A stretch of 64,000 nt of DNA from the NCBI RefSeq assembly GCF_017498545.1, contig NZ_CP071793.1, forward strand, positions 5,233,001-5,297,000, in the 5' to 3' direction. Position numbers and translations under genes: made by a program. Under the pieces are notes generated by a model that saw only the letters and a list, made by a program, of their open reading frames with translations, searched no databases and had not been told where the DNA came from. Below, piece after piece: positions 27,001 through 35,122 of the stretch (within the stretch, counting starts at the first letter, position 1; each line of letters begins with the position of its first letter). The stretch is from Sulfidibacter corallicola (GTDB lineage Bacteria > Acidobacteriota > Holophagae > Acanthopleuribacterales > Acanthopleuribacteraceae).

Positions 27001-29457
27001 TTGCAACTCGCCGCAAGGGTGGCGGAGATCCCTGGAAGTGCGATTTTTCACGAACTCGATCTGGGACCCGGCGCCCATCGCCTGGAAGTATGGGGGAGTC
27101 GGCCCTTGTTGGTGAGCCCGGATCGTCTGGTGGTGGCAGTTCCGATCTTGCCGCTACCGCCACTCGCCCCGGCCGCTTTCGAGGCCTGCGCGGAGAAACA
27201 TACCGATCTCGAATCTCTGGAACATCGACAGCCGGAATCTCGTTTCCTGATACTCGACGACGGGTCCACGGCGCCACTGCCCGAGCCTCGACCGCGGAGC
27301 TGGGTCGATCCCGGACCGGCCGATCCTCTTTTACAGGCGCGGGCAAGCTTGCGCACGGATGAGCCGGATGTGGACTTGCTGGCGCAGTGGTTGGACGGGT
27401 TATCCGATCCGAAGGAACGAGAGGCCGCCCTTCTCGCCTTGTATTCTTCCGACCCGAGGCGGTACCGGGCTGAGCTGGTGACGCGCGTGCCTTCACTCGA
27501 ACGTCCGCTGTTGCTTGGCGAAGGACGGCTGCGCGAGGCTTGCGCCGTTCCGGCGCGGAGCGACTCCGAGGCACTCCAAAAAATGGCGCTGTTGCTCGAG
27601 CGGTTCGCGGTCGCGCCCGAGGAGGGCTTGGACCTTCAGGTTCAAGCCGAGGCCCTGATCCTCGAACGCCCCGATCTTCCCACTTTGAAAAGGTTGGCCA
27701 TGCCTTTTGACCGTGCCCATACCTGGCGACAGGTGCGCCATTTCGATCGCGTCGCCGGCACGCTTCGCCAAAAGGACGAGACCGTGAGCCCCCAATGGGC
27801 CGTACGGGCCGCCTTGGTGCCTCCCGATCCCGACACCCATTTACTGCTGGGAACCCAACGCATTGCGGTGAGGTTCGATCATGGGGCGCCCAAACGTCTG
27901 CGGGTGCAATTGGCGGTGGAGAGCCCTGGGTACCTGCCGCCCCTTCCCGCGACCTGCTTTCTTCGCTGGAACGTCGGTTCCGAAATCCGCAAGCGGCTCG
28001 AACCCGGTCGACACTGGCAGGAGTTTGACCTGGCGCCTCCGCCGGGGGCCCGCGACCTGGCGATCGGTGGGCTGGATCCGCGCCGCAATCAGCTCATTCG
28101 AGTACGGCTCTTCGAGGAAACCGAGGCGGGGCCAGTCGCGATTCCACCGCAGCGGACCGATCGGACCTATCGGGTGGCTTCCCCGAACGAGCCGATTCGA
28201 CTGAGCCTGTTCGAGCCGGCCATGATCCGCGTGGATCGCCTGCGGGGGGATGCCGTCGAAAGCGAGCAGCTTCTGTTCCGAACCGGCCCGTCGGAATTGG
28301 TGTTGCGGGCCGATCGCGAGCCGTCCTACTACCGGGTCTTTCGGATGGGTCGCCGCGATGTAGGCGAAGGGGTGGCGGCCTTGCGCCCTCGGGTCGCTTG
28401 GGAGCCGAACGGATACGCACCCACCGCGCCACCCGAATCCCTCGTGTCGACGCCCGCGATCGGGTCGGGGCCGTGGCGAGCGGGCTACCTGGGTCGGTTC
28501 AGCCATGAATTCGGACTCTCGTTCGTGAATCGGGAATTGTCGGACGATCAGCGCATCGAGCGCGCGGACCGCGACCGTTTTCTCCAGGTAGGCTATACCG
28601 CGAGACGTCATGTTCCGCGCTGGAACCTGTACAGTCGAAGTCGTGTCCTCGTTCGGTTGCGTGAGGACGTGGGGCACTCATTCGGCCTGGAACAGCGATT
28701 CCACCTGCGGCGCGAGCGATACGAACTGGCCTTGACGATGGCGGCCTACATCCAGTTTTTAGAGGATGTGCGACTCGATTTTCCGCCGGGCTTCCGCAGG
28801 AATTTCGACGATCCCTATGCGACCACCACCCGGCTTTCCCTTCTGACGCCTTCCCACGTTCGCGGGCGCTGGCGGTTTCGCACGCGGGGCGGGGTGTTTC
28901 GGCACTATCTGGGCATGGACGTTCAGCCGCCGGGTCCCCTGGATTGGGATCTGTTCACCGACTACCGCGTGAATCACCAGTACGGCCTGAACCTGGAGCA
29001 GGAGATTCGCTTTCTGCCCTACCACGACACGAGGCTCGAACTCGATTTCGGTTTGATCGGAAACGAGAGCTGGGATGCGGACCCAGTGGACCAATACCGA
29101 ATTCGGTTGTCCTGGGACCAACTTCTGGGACGCTTCGAAGCCGGCCTGAGCCTGAGGGCGCGTTTTGCCATGGCAGACAAACATCGCCGCCGCACCGATA
29201 CGGAATGGACGCCAGGCATTTCTCTGGCTCGGGAAGTGGTCACGGCTGGCGGGCATCGACGGCTGGCCGGGCTACGATTTCAATTCGACCCGAGCGACAA
29301 GGCGTCCAATTTCTCCTTGTTCTGGCGAAACGGGGTGCGCATTCGGGGAAACTACGGGGACTACCTGCCCGGTGAGATCGAATTCGAGCCCATTCGATTG
29401 CGCCAAATCGCTTTGGATCCCTCTCGCGCGTCGGCGACCCCCAAAGCGGGGAAATGA
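24058..29457 (+). CDS. Candidate outer-membrane exporter: beta-rich N-terminus, helical repeats, C-terminal barrel
   Basis: The 1799-residue protein starts at a GTG with GAGG upstream; an ATG at 24079 is an alternative. A signal peptide (LLRVMLVCLMGTLSGFSS) is followed by about 600 residues of beta-rich sequence. A helical TPR-like stretch follows around residues 660-800 (NGDVLAALTRYSEAFHRSGDLSDR, with EWHLARTDLRDLLVKAPD). A second beta-rich part comes next. The last 330 residues, from about 1480, alternate polar and aromatic residues in barrel style (FSHEFGLSFVNREL, RFLQVGYTARRH, YRVNHQYGLNLEQEIRF, DQYRIRLSWDQLLGRFEAGL). TPR plus C-terminal barrel is the architecture of exporters such as PgaA and of AlgK/AlgE pairs. 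Next to CapA-, CapB- and CapC-like genes, I infer a route for the polymer across the outer membrane. The C-terminus lacks a terminal Phe, which is mildly against a Bam-dependent barrel. Confidence 0.65.
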   Translation: MRGLLRVMLVCLMGTLSGFSSPREADPSRFVMRATLESPPVIHLGQEKSDHLLAPLWRTHRVLAPGGTLLIATDGRDPCALLVLDRTSKAPSLEELRFQVSQDGRLFRDTIPVWHDDLSGFRLGEDGPRVYRVTRPADRKTPLRLAARRTAANAMQPLLPPRALPSVSEAAVARHRTLSFVADRRQRDYYFLEAGQSLSFEAGSLGSVTVETRLSYADQDPAYRRTYRLKVTSGDVERRVVLETTPSPHLVNIADAAHLLGHPKWFSHALAGSRLTVTTNQALFMRVTSAEDRFLLDRFSAADWAPVHPFSTPHLPRLRETSMPRSKGDGSDRHGSQIFSQGERWTSGAGETALAHLQVLRAKTTRHPHDRELLLEAARFAARHTYFRQVPLVEDGSRKFRTLNFTPATLATVEAPVPRYTAPRFLSHTESRTRSARFIGVHPGESLMFQLPNLATPPRIRLITALPAAGETPTLTLSVKGIEHRFTFSDEVPAAWLEGNALTAGGWSRLGAMDRVTGVPCGPRAKVGQATLDLPLATARLALKIERETDRESQPHGPLWIRLEVMRGKPFRLEEKEHEEAVSHLERSPFQAFLALLQGRRPEWRPGDPDIRHRLRWALHYEPLARTILTLHHGFLADPDCEPLSPVRSESLSGRELQALRTRAETDAGNGDVLAALTRYSEAFHRSGDLSDRMRRNEMLVALGEWHLARTDLRDLLVKAPDREMRLEASWLLTEIHRLTDDRSAQIAMIATMVVLDGHQEDLVALVALFHGEGRFREVLDGGLLLDRPDRHRLRDAAWTEGWWRLATRMTMSMAEREEAALDRGVRAAVEGRPQEALDHLARAGKRGASWRAALTQGLDLGERLLAPFEALRFPALLDLEHWWRAHPGPRTYAPTFDSVLHAAGEFPVSHRGRDLEMTFFRGTEETPVAMIVAGPARIRLEMRPIHQVGDGGRPLDGFVTIGVDGLPRRLAYLENHPSATLQLAARVAEIPGSAIFHELDLGPGAHRLEVWGSRPLLVSPDRLVVAVPILPLPPLAPAAFEACAEKHTDLESLEHRQPESRFLILDDGSTAPLPEPRPRSWVDPGPADPLLQARASLRTDEPDVDLLAQWLDGLSDPKEREAALLALYSSDPRRYRAELVTRVPSLERPLLLGEGRLREACAVPARSDSEALQKMALLLERFAVAPEEGLDLQVQAEALILERPDLPTLKRLAMPFDRAHTWRQVRHFDRVAGTLRQKDETVSPQWAVRAALVPPDPDTHLLLGTQRIAVRFDHGAPKRLRVQLAVESPGYLPPLPATCFLRWNVGSEIRKRLEPGRHWQEFDLAPPPGARDLAIGGLDPRRNQLIRVRLFEETEAGPVAIPPQRTDRTYRVASPNEPIRLSLFEPAMIRVDRLRGDAVESEQLLFRTGPSELVLRADREPSYYRVFRMGRRDVGEGVAALRPRVAWEPNGYAPTAPPESLVSTPAIGSGPWRAGYLGRFSHEFGLSFVNRELSDDQRIERADRDRFLQVGYTARRHVPRWNLYSRSRVLVRLREDVGHSFGLEQRFHLRRERYELALTMAAYIQFLEDVRLDFPPGFRRNFDDPYATTTRLSLLTPSHVRGRWRFRTRGGVFRHYLGMDVQPPGPLDWDLFTDYRVNHQYGLNLEQEIRFLPYHDTRLELDFGLIGNESWDADPVDQYRIRLSWDQLLGRFEAGLSLRARFAMADKHRRRTDTEWTPGISLAREVVTAGGHRRLAGLRFQFDPSDKASNFSLFWRNGVRIRGNYGDYLPGEIEFEPIRLRQIALDPSRASATPKAGK

Positions 29458-29840
29458 ACGGAGGCGTCGCGGTTCCCAGGGTCGGGGTCTTTCCGGTTTC
29501 GGTGCAGGCGTGCGAGGTGTTGATAGGGTCGAACGGGAATGTGTCACCTGACCGAGTGGTCTTCGCGTGTGGTCGACCTGGCCGGAGCATGGCGATTTCA
29601 GCCGGGAGGTGGCGACTTGCGCCGCTTCTCCCTTCCCTGTACGATGGAGCTTTGCCACCTCGATCCAGCGCTCGATCGAGGCCATCCGGAGCGTTGTAAA
29701 TCCAACGAGATCAAACCTTTTGTCATTTTCAAGCGGTTCGTCGGCAGCGACCCGAGTTCGCATGTTCGCCCGAATGATTGCACCGCCGTCCGATGCCGAG
29801 TCCCCTGGGCGGCATCGCCCTTTCCTATTGGAGGCCCCGA
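29458..29840. other. Intergenic region
   Basis: These 383 bp lie between the exporter-like gene and ybdG. Open frames here lack an SD and any recognisable product. The only clear signal is TTGGAGG before the ybdG ATG. A promoter for ybdG is expected but I cannot place it. Confidence 0.5.
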
Positions 29841-31127
29841 ATGAACGAGATCGTCAAAAATTGGATTCTCGAGAATATGTTGCCCGCCAACAGCATGTCC
29901 CAAGAGCTGGCGCCCTTGCTTTCCCTCTTGTTTCTCGGTCTCGTCGTCTTCGCCCTCGGGTTCATCGCGAACCTGATCGCCAAGCGCTACATCCTGACCT
30001 GGCTTTCCTATTTCATCACCCGCACCAAGAACAAATGGGACGACGTCTTCCTCGACCGCAAGGTCTTCAACCGTCTTTCCCACATGGCGCCTGCGGTCGT
30101 GATCTACCTCGCGGCCGGCGTCATTTTCCCCGAAGCCGAGGAACACCTCGTCGAATTGCTCATGAAAAAGGGCGCGTTGATCTACATGATCCTGGCGGGC
30201 CTGCTGGTCGTCAATTCGTTCTTCAGTGCCGTGTCCGAGATCTACGCCAATTTCGAGGTCTCCAAGAACCGGCCCATCAAGGGGTACATCCAGGCCATCA
30301 AGATCATCGTGTACCTGTTCGCGATCATTCTCGTGATCTCCACGCTGATCGATCGCTCGCCGCTGATCCTGCTTTCCGGTCTCGGCGCTTTGACCGCGGT
30401 CCTTTTGTTGGTGTTCAAGGACACCATTCTCGGGTTCGTCGCCGGGATCCAGCTTGCCTCCAACAACATGGTCCGTCAGGGCGATTGGATTTCGATGCCC
30501 AAGCACGGTGCCGACGGTGATGTGATCGAGGTGACGCTGACCACCATCAAGGTGCAGAATTGGGACAAGACCATCACCTACGTTCCGATCTACAGCATGA
30601 TCTCCGACTCGTTCGCCAACTGGCGCGGGATGGCGGAATCCGGCGGCCGGCGCATCGTGCGCTCGATCAAGATCGATATGACCTCCATCGCCTTCGTCGA
30701 CAATGCGGACCTGGCCGAGTTCCGCAAGATCCACCTGTTGAAGGACTACCTCGACGAGAAGGATCGCGAAATCCAGGAATTCAACCGCAAGACGGGCGTA
30801 GACACCAGCAATTTGGTCAACGGCCGCCGTCAGACCAACGTGGGCATCTTTCGCGCCTACGCGCTGGCCTATTTGCGCCAACACGCCATGATTCATCAGG
30901 AGATGACGTTGCTGGTGCGTCAACTGCAGCCCGAACCCAACGGCCTGCCGATTCAGCTCTATTGCTTCAGCAAGGACCAGCGCTGGGCCTTCTACGAGGA
31001 CATTCAAAGCGACATCATGGACCACTTGCTGGCCATCGTGCCCCTGTTCGGGTTGCGGGTCTTCCAGCAGCCCACCGGCCAGGACGTGCGAATGCTGGGT
31101 TTGACGTCCGCCGCCGATGCGAAATGA
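29841..31127 (+). CDS. ybdG: YbdG-type MscS-family mechanosensitive channel
   Basis: The ATG at 29841 follows TTGGAGG and replaces an upstream in-frame ATG that lacks an SD. The 428-residue length is close to E. coli YbdG (415). It has several N-terminal membrane helices, then the MscS pore and beta domain: LSGLGALTAVLLLVFKD, ILGFVAGIQL, GDWISMPKHGADGDVIEV, LTTIKVQNWDKTITYVP. The C-terminal part keeps YbdG features such as GGRRIVRSIKIDMTSI, LLKDYLDEKDREIQEFN, TNVGIFRAYALAYLRQH and MTLLVRQLQPEPNGLPI. YbdG proteins are inner-membrane channels that release solutes on osmotic downshock. The stop overlaps the start of rimI (ATGA). Confidence 0.95.
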   Translation: MNEIVKNWILENMLPANSMSQELAPLLSLLFLGLVVFALGFIANLIAKRYILTWLSYFITRTKNKWDDVFLDRKVFNRLSHMAPAVVIYLAAGVIFPEAEEHLVELLMKKGALIYMILAGLLVVNSFFSAVSEIYANFEVSKNRPIKGYIQAIKIIVYLFAIILVISTLIDRSPLILLSGLGALTAVLLLVFKDTILGFVAGIQLASNNMVRQGDWISMPKHGADGDVIEVTLTTIKVQNWDKTITYVPIYSMISDSFANWRGMAESGGRRIVRSIKIDMTSIAFVDNADLAEFRKIHLLKDYLDEKDREIQEFNRKTGVDTSNLVNGRRQTNVGIFRAYALAYLRQHAMIHQEMTLLVRQLQPEPNGLPIQLYCFSKDQRWAFYEDIQSDIMDHLLAIVPLFGLRVFQQPTGQDVRMLGLTSAADAK

Positions 31128-31540
31128 AGCTGGTCGAAGGCATCGACGCCGCGGCCTTCGCGGGCGTGGAATCGGCCGCCTTTCGCGATCCCTGGACCTC
31201 GGCGGATTTCGGCTCCCAGCCCCACCGGCTCGGGTTGGCGCTTTTCGACGGTGACCGCTGCATCAGCTACGTCTACGGGCAATGTTTGCTGGACGAAGCG
31301 GAGATCTTTCGCATCGGCACGCACCCCGAACAGCGTCGTCGGGGTTTGGCCGCACGAATCCTGGCGGCCTTCGTGGACCGCGTCCGTTCGCAGGGCGCAT
31401 CCTGTGTGTTGTTGGAGGTCTCGAGCGAGAACCGAGGGGCGGTGGCCTTTTACGAGCGCACCGGTTTTCGAGAAGTGGGCCGCCGTCGCGACTACTACGC
31501 TTCTGGAGAAGACGCGCTGTTGATGCGTCGAGACATTTGA
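31124..31540 (+). CDS. rimI: Ribosomal-protein-alanine N-acetyltransferase (GNAT)
   Basis: The ATG overlaps the ybdG stop as ATGA, giving a 138-residue GNAT protein. Family marks are FRDPWTSADF near the N-terminus, the acetyl-CoA loop IGTHPEQRRRGLAARIL, LEVSSENRGAVAFYERTGF and the closing GRRRDYYASGEDALLMRRDI, all typical of RimI. RimI acetylates the N-terminal Ala of ribosomal protein S18, and paralogues can act on other proteins. The usual neighbours tsaB/tsaE are absent here. Confidence 0.88.
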   Translation: MKLVEGIDAAAFAGVESAAFRDPWTSADFGSQPHRLGLALFDGDRCISYVYGQCLLDEAEIFRIGTHPEQRRRGLAARILAAFVDRVRSQGASCVLLEVSSENRGAVAFYERTGFREVGRRRDYYASGEDALLMRRDI

Positions 31541-31545
31541 AGCGT

Positions 31546-31585
31546 TCGAGTGGGCAGTCGCGGTGTTCGGAGCTTCGCCACTCGA
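31546..31585 (+). terminator. Possible hairpin after rimI
   Basis: TCGAGTGG (31546-31553) pairs with CCACTCGA (31578-31585) across a 24-nt loop just after the rimI stop. No T-tract follows, so this is a weak terminator candidate. Confidence 0.3.
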
Positions 31586-31745
31586 TGTTCGAACGGGTTT
31601 GTGATGCCCGCGAATTCCTGGTGATGCAAGTCGGATCTAAAAGCTGGCTTTAGGCGGCTTGACGAGATCAGTCCTTGCTCGTTTGCAACGCGGGGCTTCG
31701 GTGCGGGTGGCATTGGAAGCGGCGTCACATCGTGCCGGTGGACGA

Positions 31746-33146
31746 TCAGCGTTTCAGGCCGCGGAGGTACCAGGCGCCGGGCTCGAACGGTTCGCCGTGT
31801 TTGCCGATCCAGAGTGCGTATTGGTTGAGCGCTTCCTTCTGCTTACGGATCGGCATGTGGATTTCGAAGGGCACATCCGCTTGGTAGCGAATGACCAGTT
31901 CGTGATAGACCCACTCGCGAACTTGGTTGGTGAAAGCTTCGCCGCACAGGTTTTCCAGCAGCACCGCCGGGCTGTAGAGTTTTCCGCTGCGGTAGCGTTT
32001 GCCGGCTTCGAATTGGCCGCGATGCTCCTTCCACCATTGGGCCCAGCGAGTTTGATCCTGGCTGATGCGTTCCAATTCGCTGCCCGCGACCTCGCCGTCA
32101 GGGCGAATGTAGACGCCTTTCTCGCGAAAGCTCTCGAGCTCGTGCTCGAACAACTCTTCCTCGTCGGTTTCCTCGGGTATGAACACCTCTTCGTAGAGCG
32201 GCGCCCCCGTGATCAGCCAAAGCGCCAGAGCGGCTTTTTCGGCGACTTCCTCCATGGCCAGATAGGCGATCAGCAGATCGACCGCGGAGATTTCTCCGAG
32301 CAAACCGAGCGCGGCGAAACCGTCGGTGCCGGGCATACCCTTGAGTTTGGCGTGTTCGATCAGTCGCTTCGCATCGGTGCGGGATCCCGCGAGGCCGAGT
32401 GGCAGCAGGACCCAGGAGGCGGCGGTCACCTTCGGGGCCATGAGGTGGTAGATCTGTTCGTCGCCCAGGCGCAGGCAGGCCAGGGCCGCGTCGTGACGCG
32501 TTCGACCGCTGATTTCCTCGTCTTCGGCGGTACACAACTTTTGGAGCCAGCCCCGGGCGCTCGGGTCGATCCCGCGCAGGTAGGACCACAGCACGTCGGC
32601 ACGGTGGCCCGCTTCGGCCCGGGATGCGACGAGATAAGCGTTGGCGGCGGCCTGGCGGTGATAGCCGAAATAACGGGCCACGACCGGCAAAAATGCGGGG
32701 TTCAGGCGTTCGGCCAGTTCCAGCAATCGCTGATCCCATCCGCGTGGGGCCTCGATGGCCAGGGCATGGGCCATCGCGCCGCAAACTTCCGGATCCTCCA
32801 GGTCGAGGGGTTCGTCCTCCTCCTCGTCCTCCTCCTCGTCCTTGTCCTCGTTCTCGAACAGCGCCTCGAACAGATCCCAGCGGTTGTGGCGCACCATGAT
32901 GCGTACCGCTGCGTGGAGTTCGCCGTAGTCGCCCATCAGTGCCTGTTCGGCGCATACCTTCAGGGCCAGGTCACCACCGACGTACAAGCCCTCCAACAGC
33001 GGCTCCAGCCGGTTTTCGAAGTCTTCCAATTCGAGCCAACTCAACTCCGGATCGTGCGTCATGCTCAGTCGATGTTCGTAGAGAAAGGAGGCGTCCTCGA
33101 GTAATTCCTCAAAAAGCTCGATCTTGAAGGCTTGGTAATCGGTCAT
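31746..33146 (-). CDS. TIGR02270-like HEAT-repeat protein associated with T6SS islands
   Basis: The ATG at 33146 (MTDYQAFKIELFEELLEDASFLYEHR) gives 466 residues. The N-terminus, the helical HEAT-like body and the ending ALWIGKHGEPFEPGAWYLRGLKR fit the TIGR02270 family, which is often encoded with VgrG, DUF2169 and DUF4150 genes. An acidic tract (DKDEEEDEEEDE) lies near residue 105. The N-terminal lengthening by four residues (GTG/ATG choice) is uncertain because the SD is weak. The molecular role of the family is not established. Here it is the last gene of the minus-strand spike operon. Confidence 0.8.
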   Translation of the reverse strand: MTDYQAFKIELFEELLEDASFLYEHRLSMTHDPELSWLELEDFENRLEPLLEGLYVGGDLALKVCAEQALMGDYGELHAAVRIMVRHNRWDLFEALFENEDKDEEEDEEEDEPLDLEDPEVCGAMAHALAIEAPRGWDQRLLELAERLNPAFLPVVARYFGYHRQAAANAYLVASRAEAGHRADVLWSYLRGIDPSARGWLQKLCTAEDEEISGRTRHDAALACLRLGDEQIYHLMAPKVTAASWVLLPLGLAGSRTDAKRLIEHAKLKGMPGTDGFAALGLLGEISAVDLLIAYLAMEEVAEKAALALWLITGAPLYEEVFIPEETDEEELFEHELESFREKGVYIRPDGEVAGSELERISQDQTRWAQWWKEHRGQFEAGKRYRSGKLYSPAVLLENLCGEAFTNQVREWVYHELVIRYQADVPFEIHMPIRKQKEALNQYALWIGKHGEPFEPGAWYLRGLKR

Positions 33147-33564
33147 GGGCACTCGCAAAAGAGGGGTTGGGTCAAATGAAGGGACGCGCCCGAATCATAC
33201 CACTTGGTATCGACGAACCGGGCGAGAACCGCACCGATCCTTAGCTACCACAGCAGTTCGACGACCTTGACGGGCACCGTTTGGAAGTGTGACGGCGATG
33301 TTCTGGACGGGCGGCGATGCGATCCTGGCGCGGGTTCCGATCGCATCGGCACGGGGCGACACCGTTTTCCGACCCATTTTGGGTTCATCGAGTCCGGAGC
33401 CCGAGTGTCGTCGCGCCAGACCGCGCAGGCCGAACCAAAAACCTCGAAACAAGCCGTCGATCGAGGTCTCGGGAACCGGCCTCTCGGCGATGGCGGCCGG
33501 AAAAAGCGAGGAGATCATCCTCCATGCCGGGGCCTGGCCATCGCCAGCGGTACGGTCGCGAATG
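33147..33564. other. Intergenic region in the T6SS island
   Basis: This 418-bp gap lies between two minus-strand genes. It contains a short perfect palindrome, ATACCA-CT-TGGTAT, at 33197-33210, about 50 nt upstream of the TIGR02270-like gene, which could be an operator. Small open frames in the gap have no SD or recognisable product. Confidence 0.4.
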
Positions 33565-34023
33565 TTATAGGGTTTTGTTGCAGATCAGGCAAACCGGTCG
33601 TTCCGGCATGATGATGACGACGATGGGTTGCTGAATCAGCGGGAAAGGCGGCGTGTTCTTCTTGTTGTGGAACATGAGGTCGAAGGCACGACAGACGTTC
33701 TTGCCCTCGGCCTTGGTGTCGAACGAGTACGTGACGAAATCGGCCTGGCCCTTGATTTTACTGGAGATGATACCCTTGAGAACGCCCGGTTCATCGCCCA
33801 CGCTGGTGCTGAATTTCGAAGTCTTCACGCAAATCGGCTTGCCGTCGCACTTCACTTTCTTGGTGCCCTTGGCCGTGTTGGCCGAACGGGCGATGTTGGG
33901 ATAGGGAATGGGGACCGGACCACCCGGGGTCGGGGTTTTACACACATCCGGAAAACAAAAGGTGACTCCGTTGCTCTTTTTGTGAACCACGGAACGGAAA
34001 TTGACGCCCACGGTTACGCCCAT
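33565..34023 (-). CDS. DUF4150 (PAAR-like) T6SS spike-tip protein
   Basis: The ATG at 34023 follows AAGGAG at 8 nt. The 152-residue product matches the DUF4150 pattern: FRSVVHKKSNGVTFCFPDVCKTP, GGPVPIPYPNIA, TSVGDEPGVLKGIISSKIKGQADFVTYS. PAAR-like proteins cap the VgrG trimer and often carry C-terminal toxins. This one ends soon after the domain (CLICNKTL) with no toxin extension. It has a cluster of Cys residues (CFPDVC, CDG, CVK, CLIC) that could bind metal. It overlaps the 3' end of the DUF2169 gene by about 10 nt. Confidence 0.85.
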   Translation of the reverse strand: MGVTVGVNFRSVVHKKSNGVTFCFPDVCKTPTPGGPVPIPYPNIARSANTAKGTKKVKCDGKPICVKTSKFSTSVGDEPGVLKGIISSKIKGQADFVTYSFDTKAEGKNVCRAFDLMFHNKKNTPPFPLIQQPIVVIIMPERPVCLICNKTL

Positions 34024-35045
34024 ACGCGTTCTCCTTCGCAATAAAATAAAAGTTCGGTGATGTCCAAGTAGGGACCCACTACCGGAAAGGCCGCGAGGTA
34101 GGTCAGACTGTACCATCGAGCCTGGGTATTGACGGTCAGCCGCATCAGGTCCAGCGGGCAGAGGCTGGGATCTTCGCTGTCGCGTGCCAGCCGGCATTGC
34201 GGCTTGAATTGCGGAACCGTCAACGCCAGCGGTTCGTTGTCCGCGGTGAAGCCCGTCAGGACGACGGATTGTCCGCCTTCCATGGGAAACGGCATCAATT
34301 GGTTGGGGGCGACCGCATCGAAATGTTCGCTACTGAAATCTTCCGGCAGCAGCGGCAGCCGCTCCTTTTGCCAACGTTCGTCGTAGGTGCCGGCGTGATC
34401 GACGCGCGGTTGCCAATTGGGCGCGAGGAAGCCGAATCCGGCGGGTTCGGGACGGTCGTCGGGCGATTTCAAGAGTTGGTCGGGATATTCGAATTGGGGA
34501 AGAAGGGCCCCTTCGATCGGTTGACGGGAGTATTTGGCGCGAAATCCGGTGCCCACCGGATTGCGGTTCTCCCAATCGTGGTGTTTTTCTTCGTCGTGGC
34601 TGCGATCGGTACCGCCGAAGGCCAACTCGTAGCGCAACGGGACGGATTCGAAGGGCTCGGGATCGGTGGGTTTCCAAAACCCGAACGACTTTTTCCAGAC
34701 CCGTTTACCGAACAGGTGAACGGTCTTTTCCAGATCTCCGAATTGGACGCTCAGGCGGTTTTCGCGACGCAGGCGCGGGTGTGGGTAGGCCTCGCCCACG
34801 ACGGCGAATTCGGCGTGTCGCTTGTCGAACGCCCAGTCGGCGGCATATTCGACACTCGATTCGCCAGGTTCGCCGTGGTAGGTGTCGGCGAGATGAATCG
34901 GCTGTTGCTCCTCGGTCGAAAGCGGGGTCTGTTCTTCGTTCAGGGCGAAGGTCGCTTTCAGGACGAGAACCAAGAGGTCGTGCCCATCTCGATCCGTCAT
35001 GGCCATGCGGTCCACCTGGAAGGGGGTGTGGTTTTTGATGTCCAA
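34014..35045 (-). CDS. DUF2169 T6SS adaptor/chaperone
   Basis: The family consensus begins near LDIKNHTPFQVDRMAM, so I place the start at TTG 35045 (AGGTG and AAGGAAG lie just upstream) rather than the longer ATG frame. The 343 residues include YHGEPGESSVEYAADWAF, LRYELAFGGTD, NPVGTGF, GFGFLAPNWQPR and AGTYDERWQKERLPLLPEDF, all typical of DUF2169. Members act as adaptors that load PAAR-linked effectors onto VgrG. It lies between vgrG and the DUF4150 gene, the usual order. Confidence 0.85.
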   Translation of the reverse strand: MDIKNHTPFQVDRMAMTDRDGHDLLVLVLKATFALNEEQTPLSTEEQQPIHLADTYHGEPGESSVEYAADWAFDKRHAEFAVVGEAYPHPRLRRENRLSVQFGDLEKTVHLFGKRVWKKSFGFWKPTDPEPFESVPLRYELAFGGTDRSHDEEKHHDWENRNPVGTGFRAKYSRQPIEGALLPQFEYPDQLLKSPDDRPEPAGFGFLAPNWQPRVDHAGTYDERWQKERLPLLPEDFSSEHFDAVAPNQLMPFPMEGGQSVVLTGFTADNEPLALTVPQFKPQCRLARDSEDPSLCPLDLMRLTVNTQARWYSLTYLAAFPVVGPYLDITELLFYCEGERVWA

Positions 35046-35122
35046 AGTACACCTGCTTCCTTGGGATGACGAAGGTGGCGAACAGGGACGGACGTGGAGT
35101 CCAGACCCTGTTCGCAACGGGA

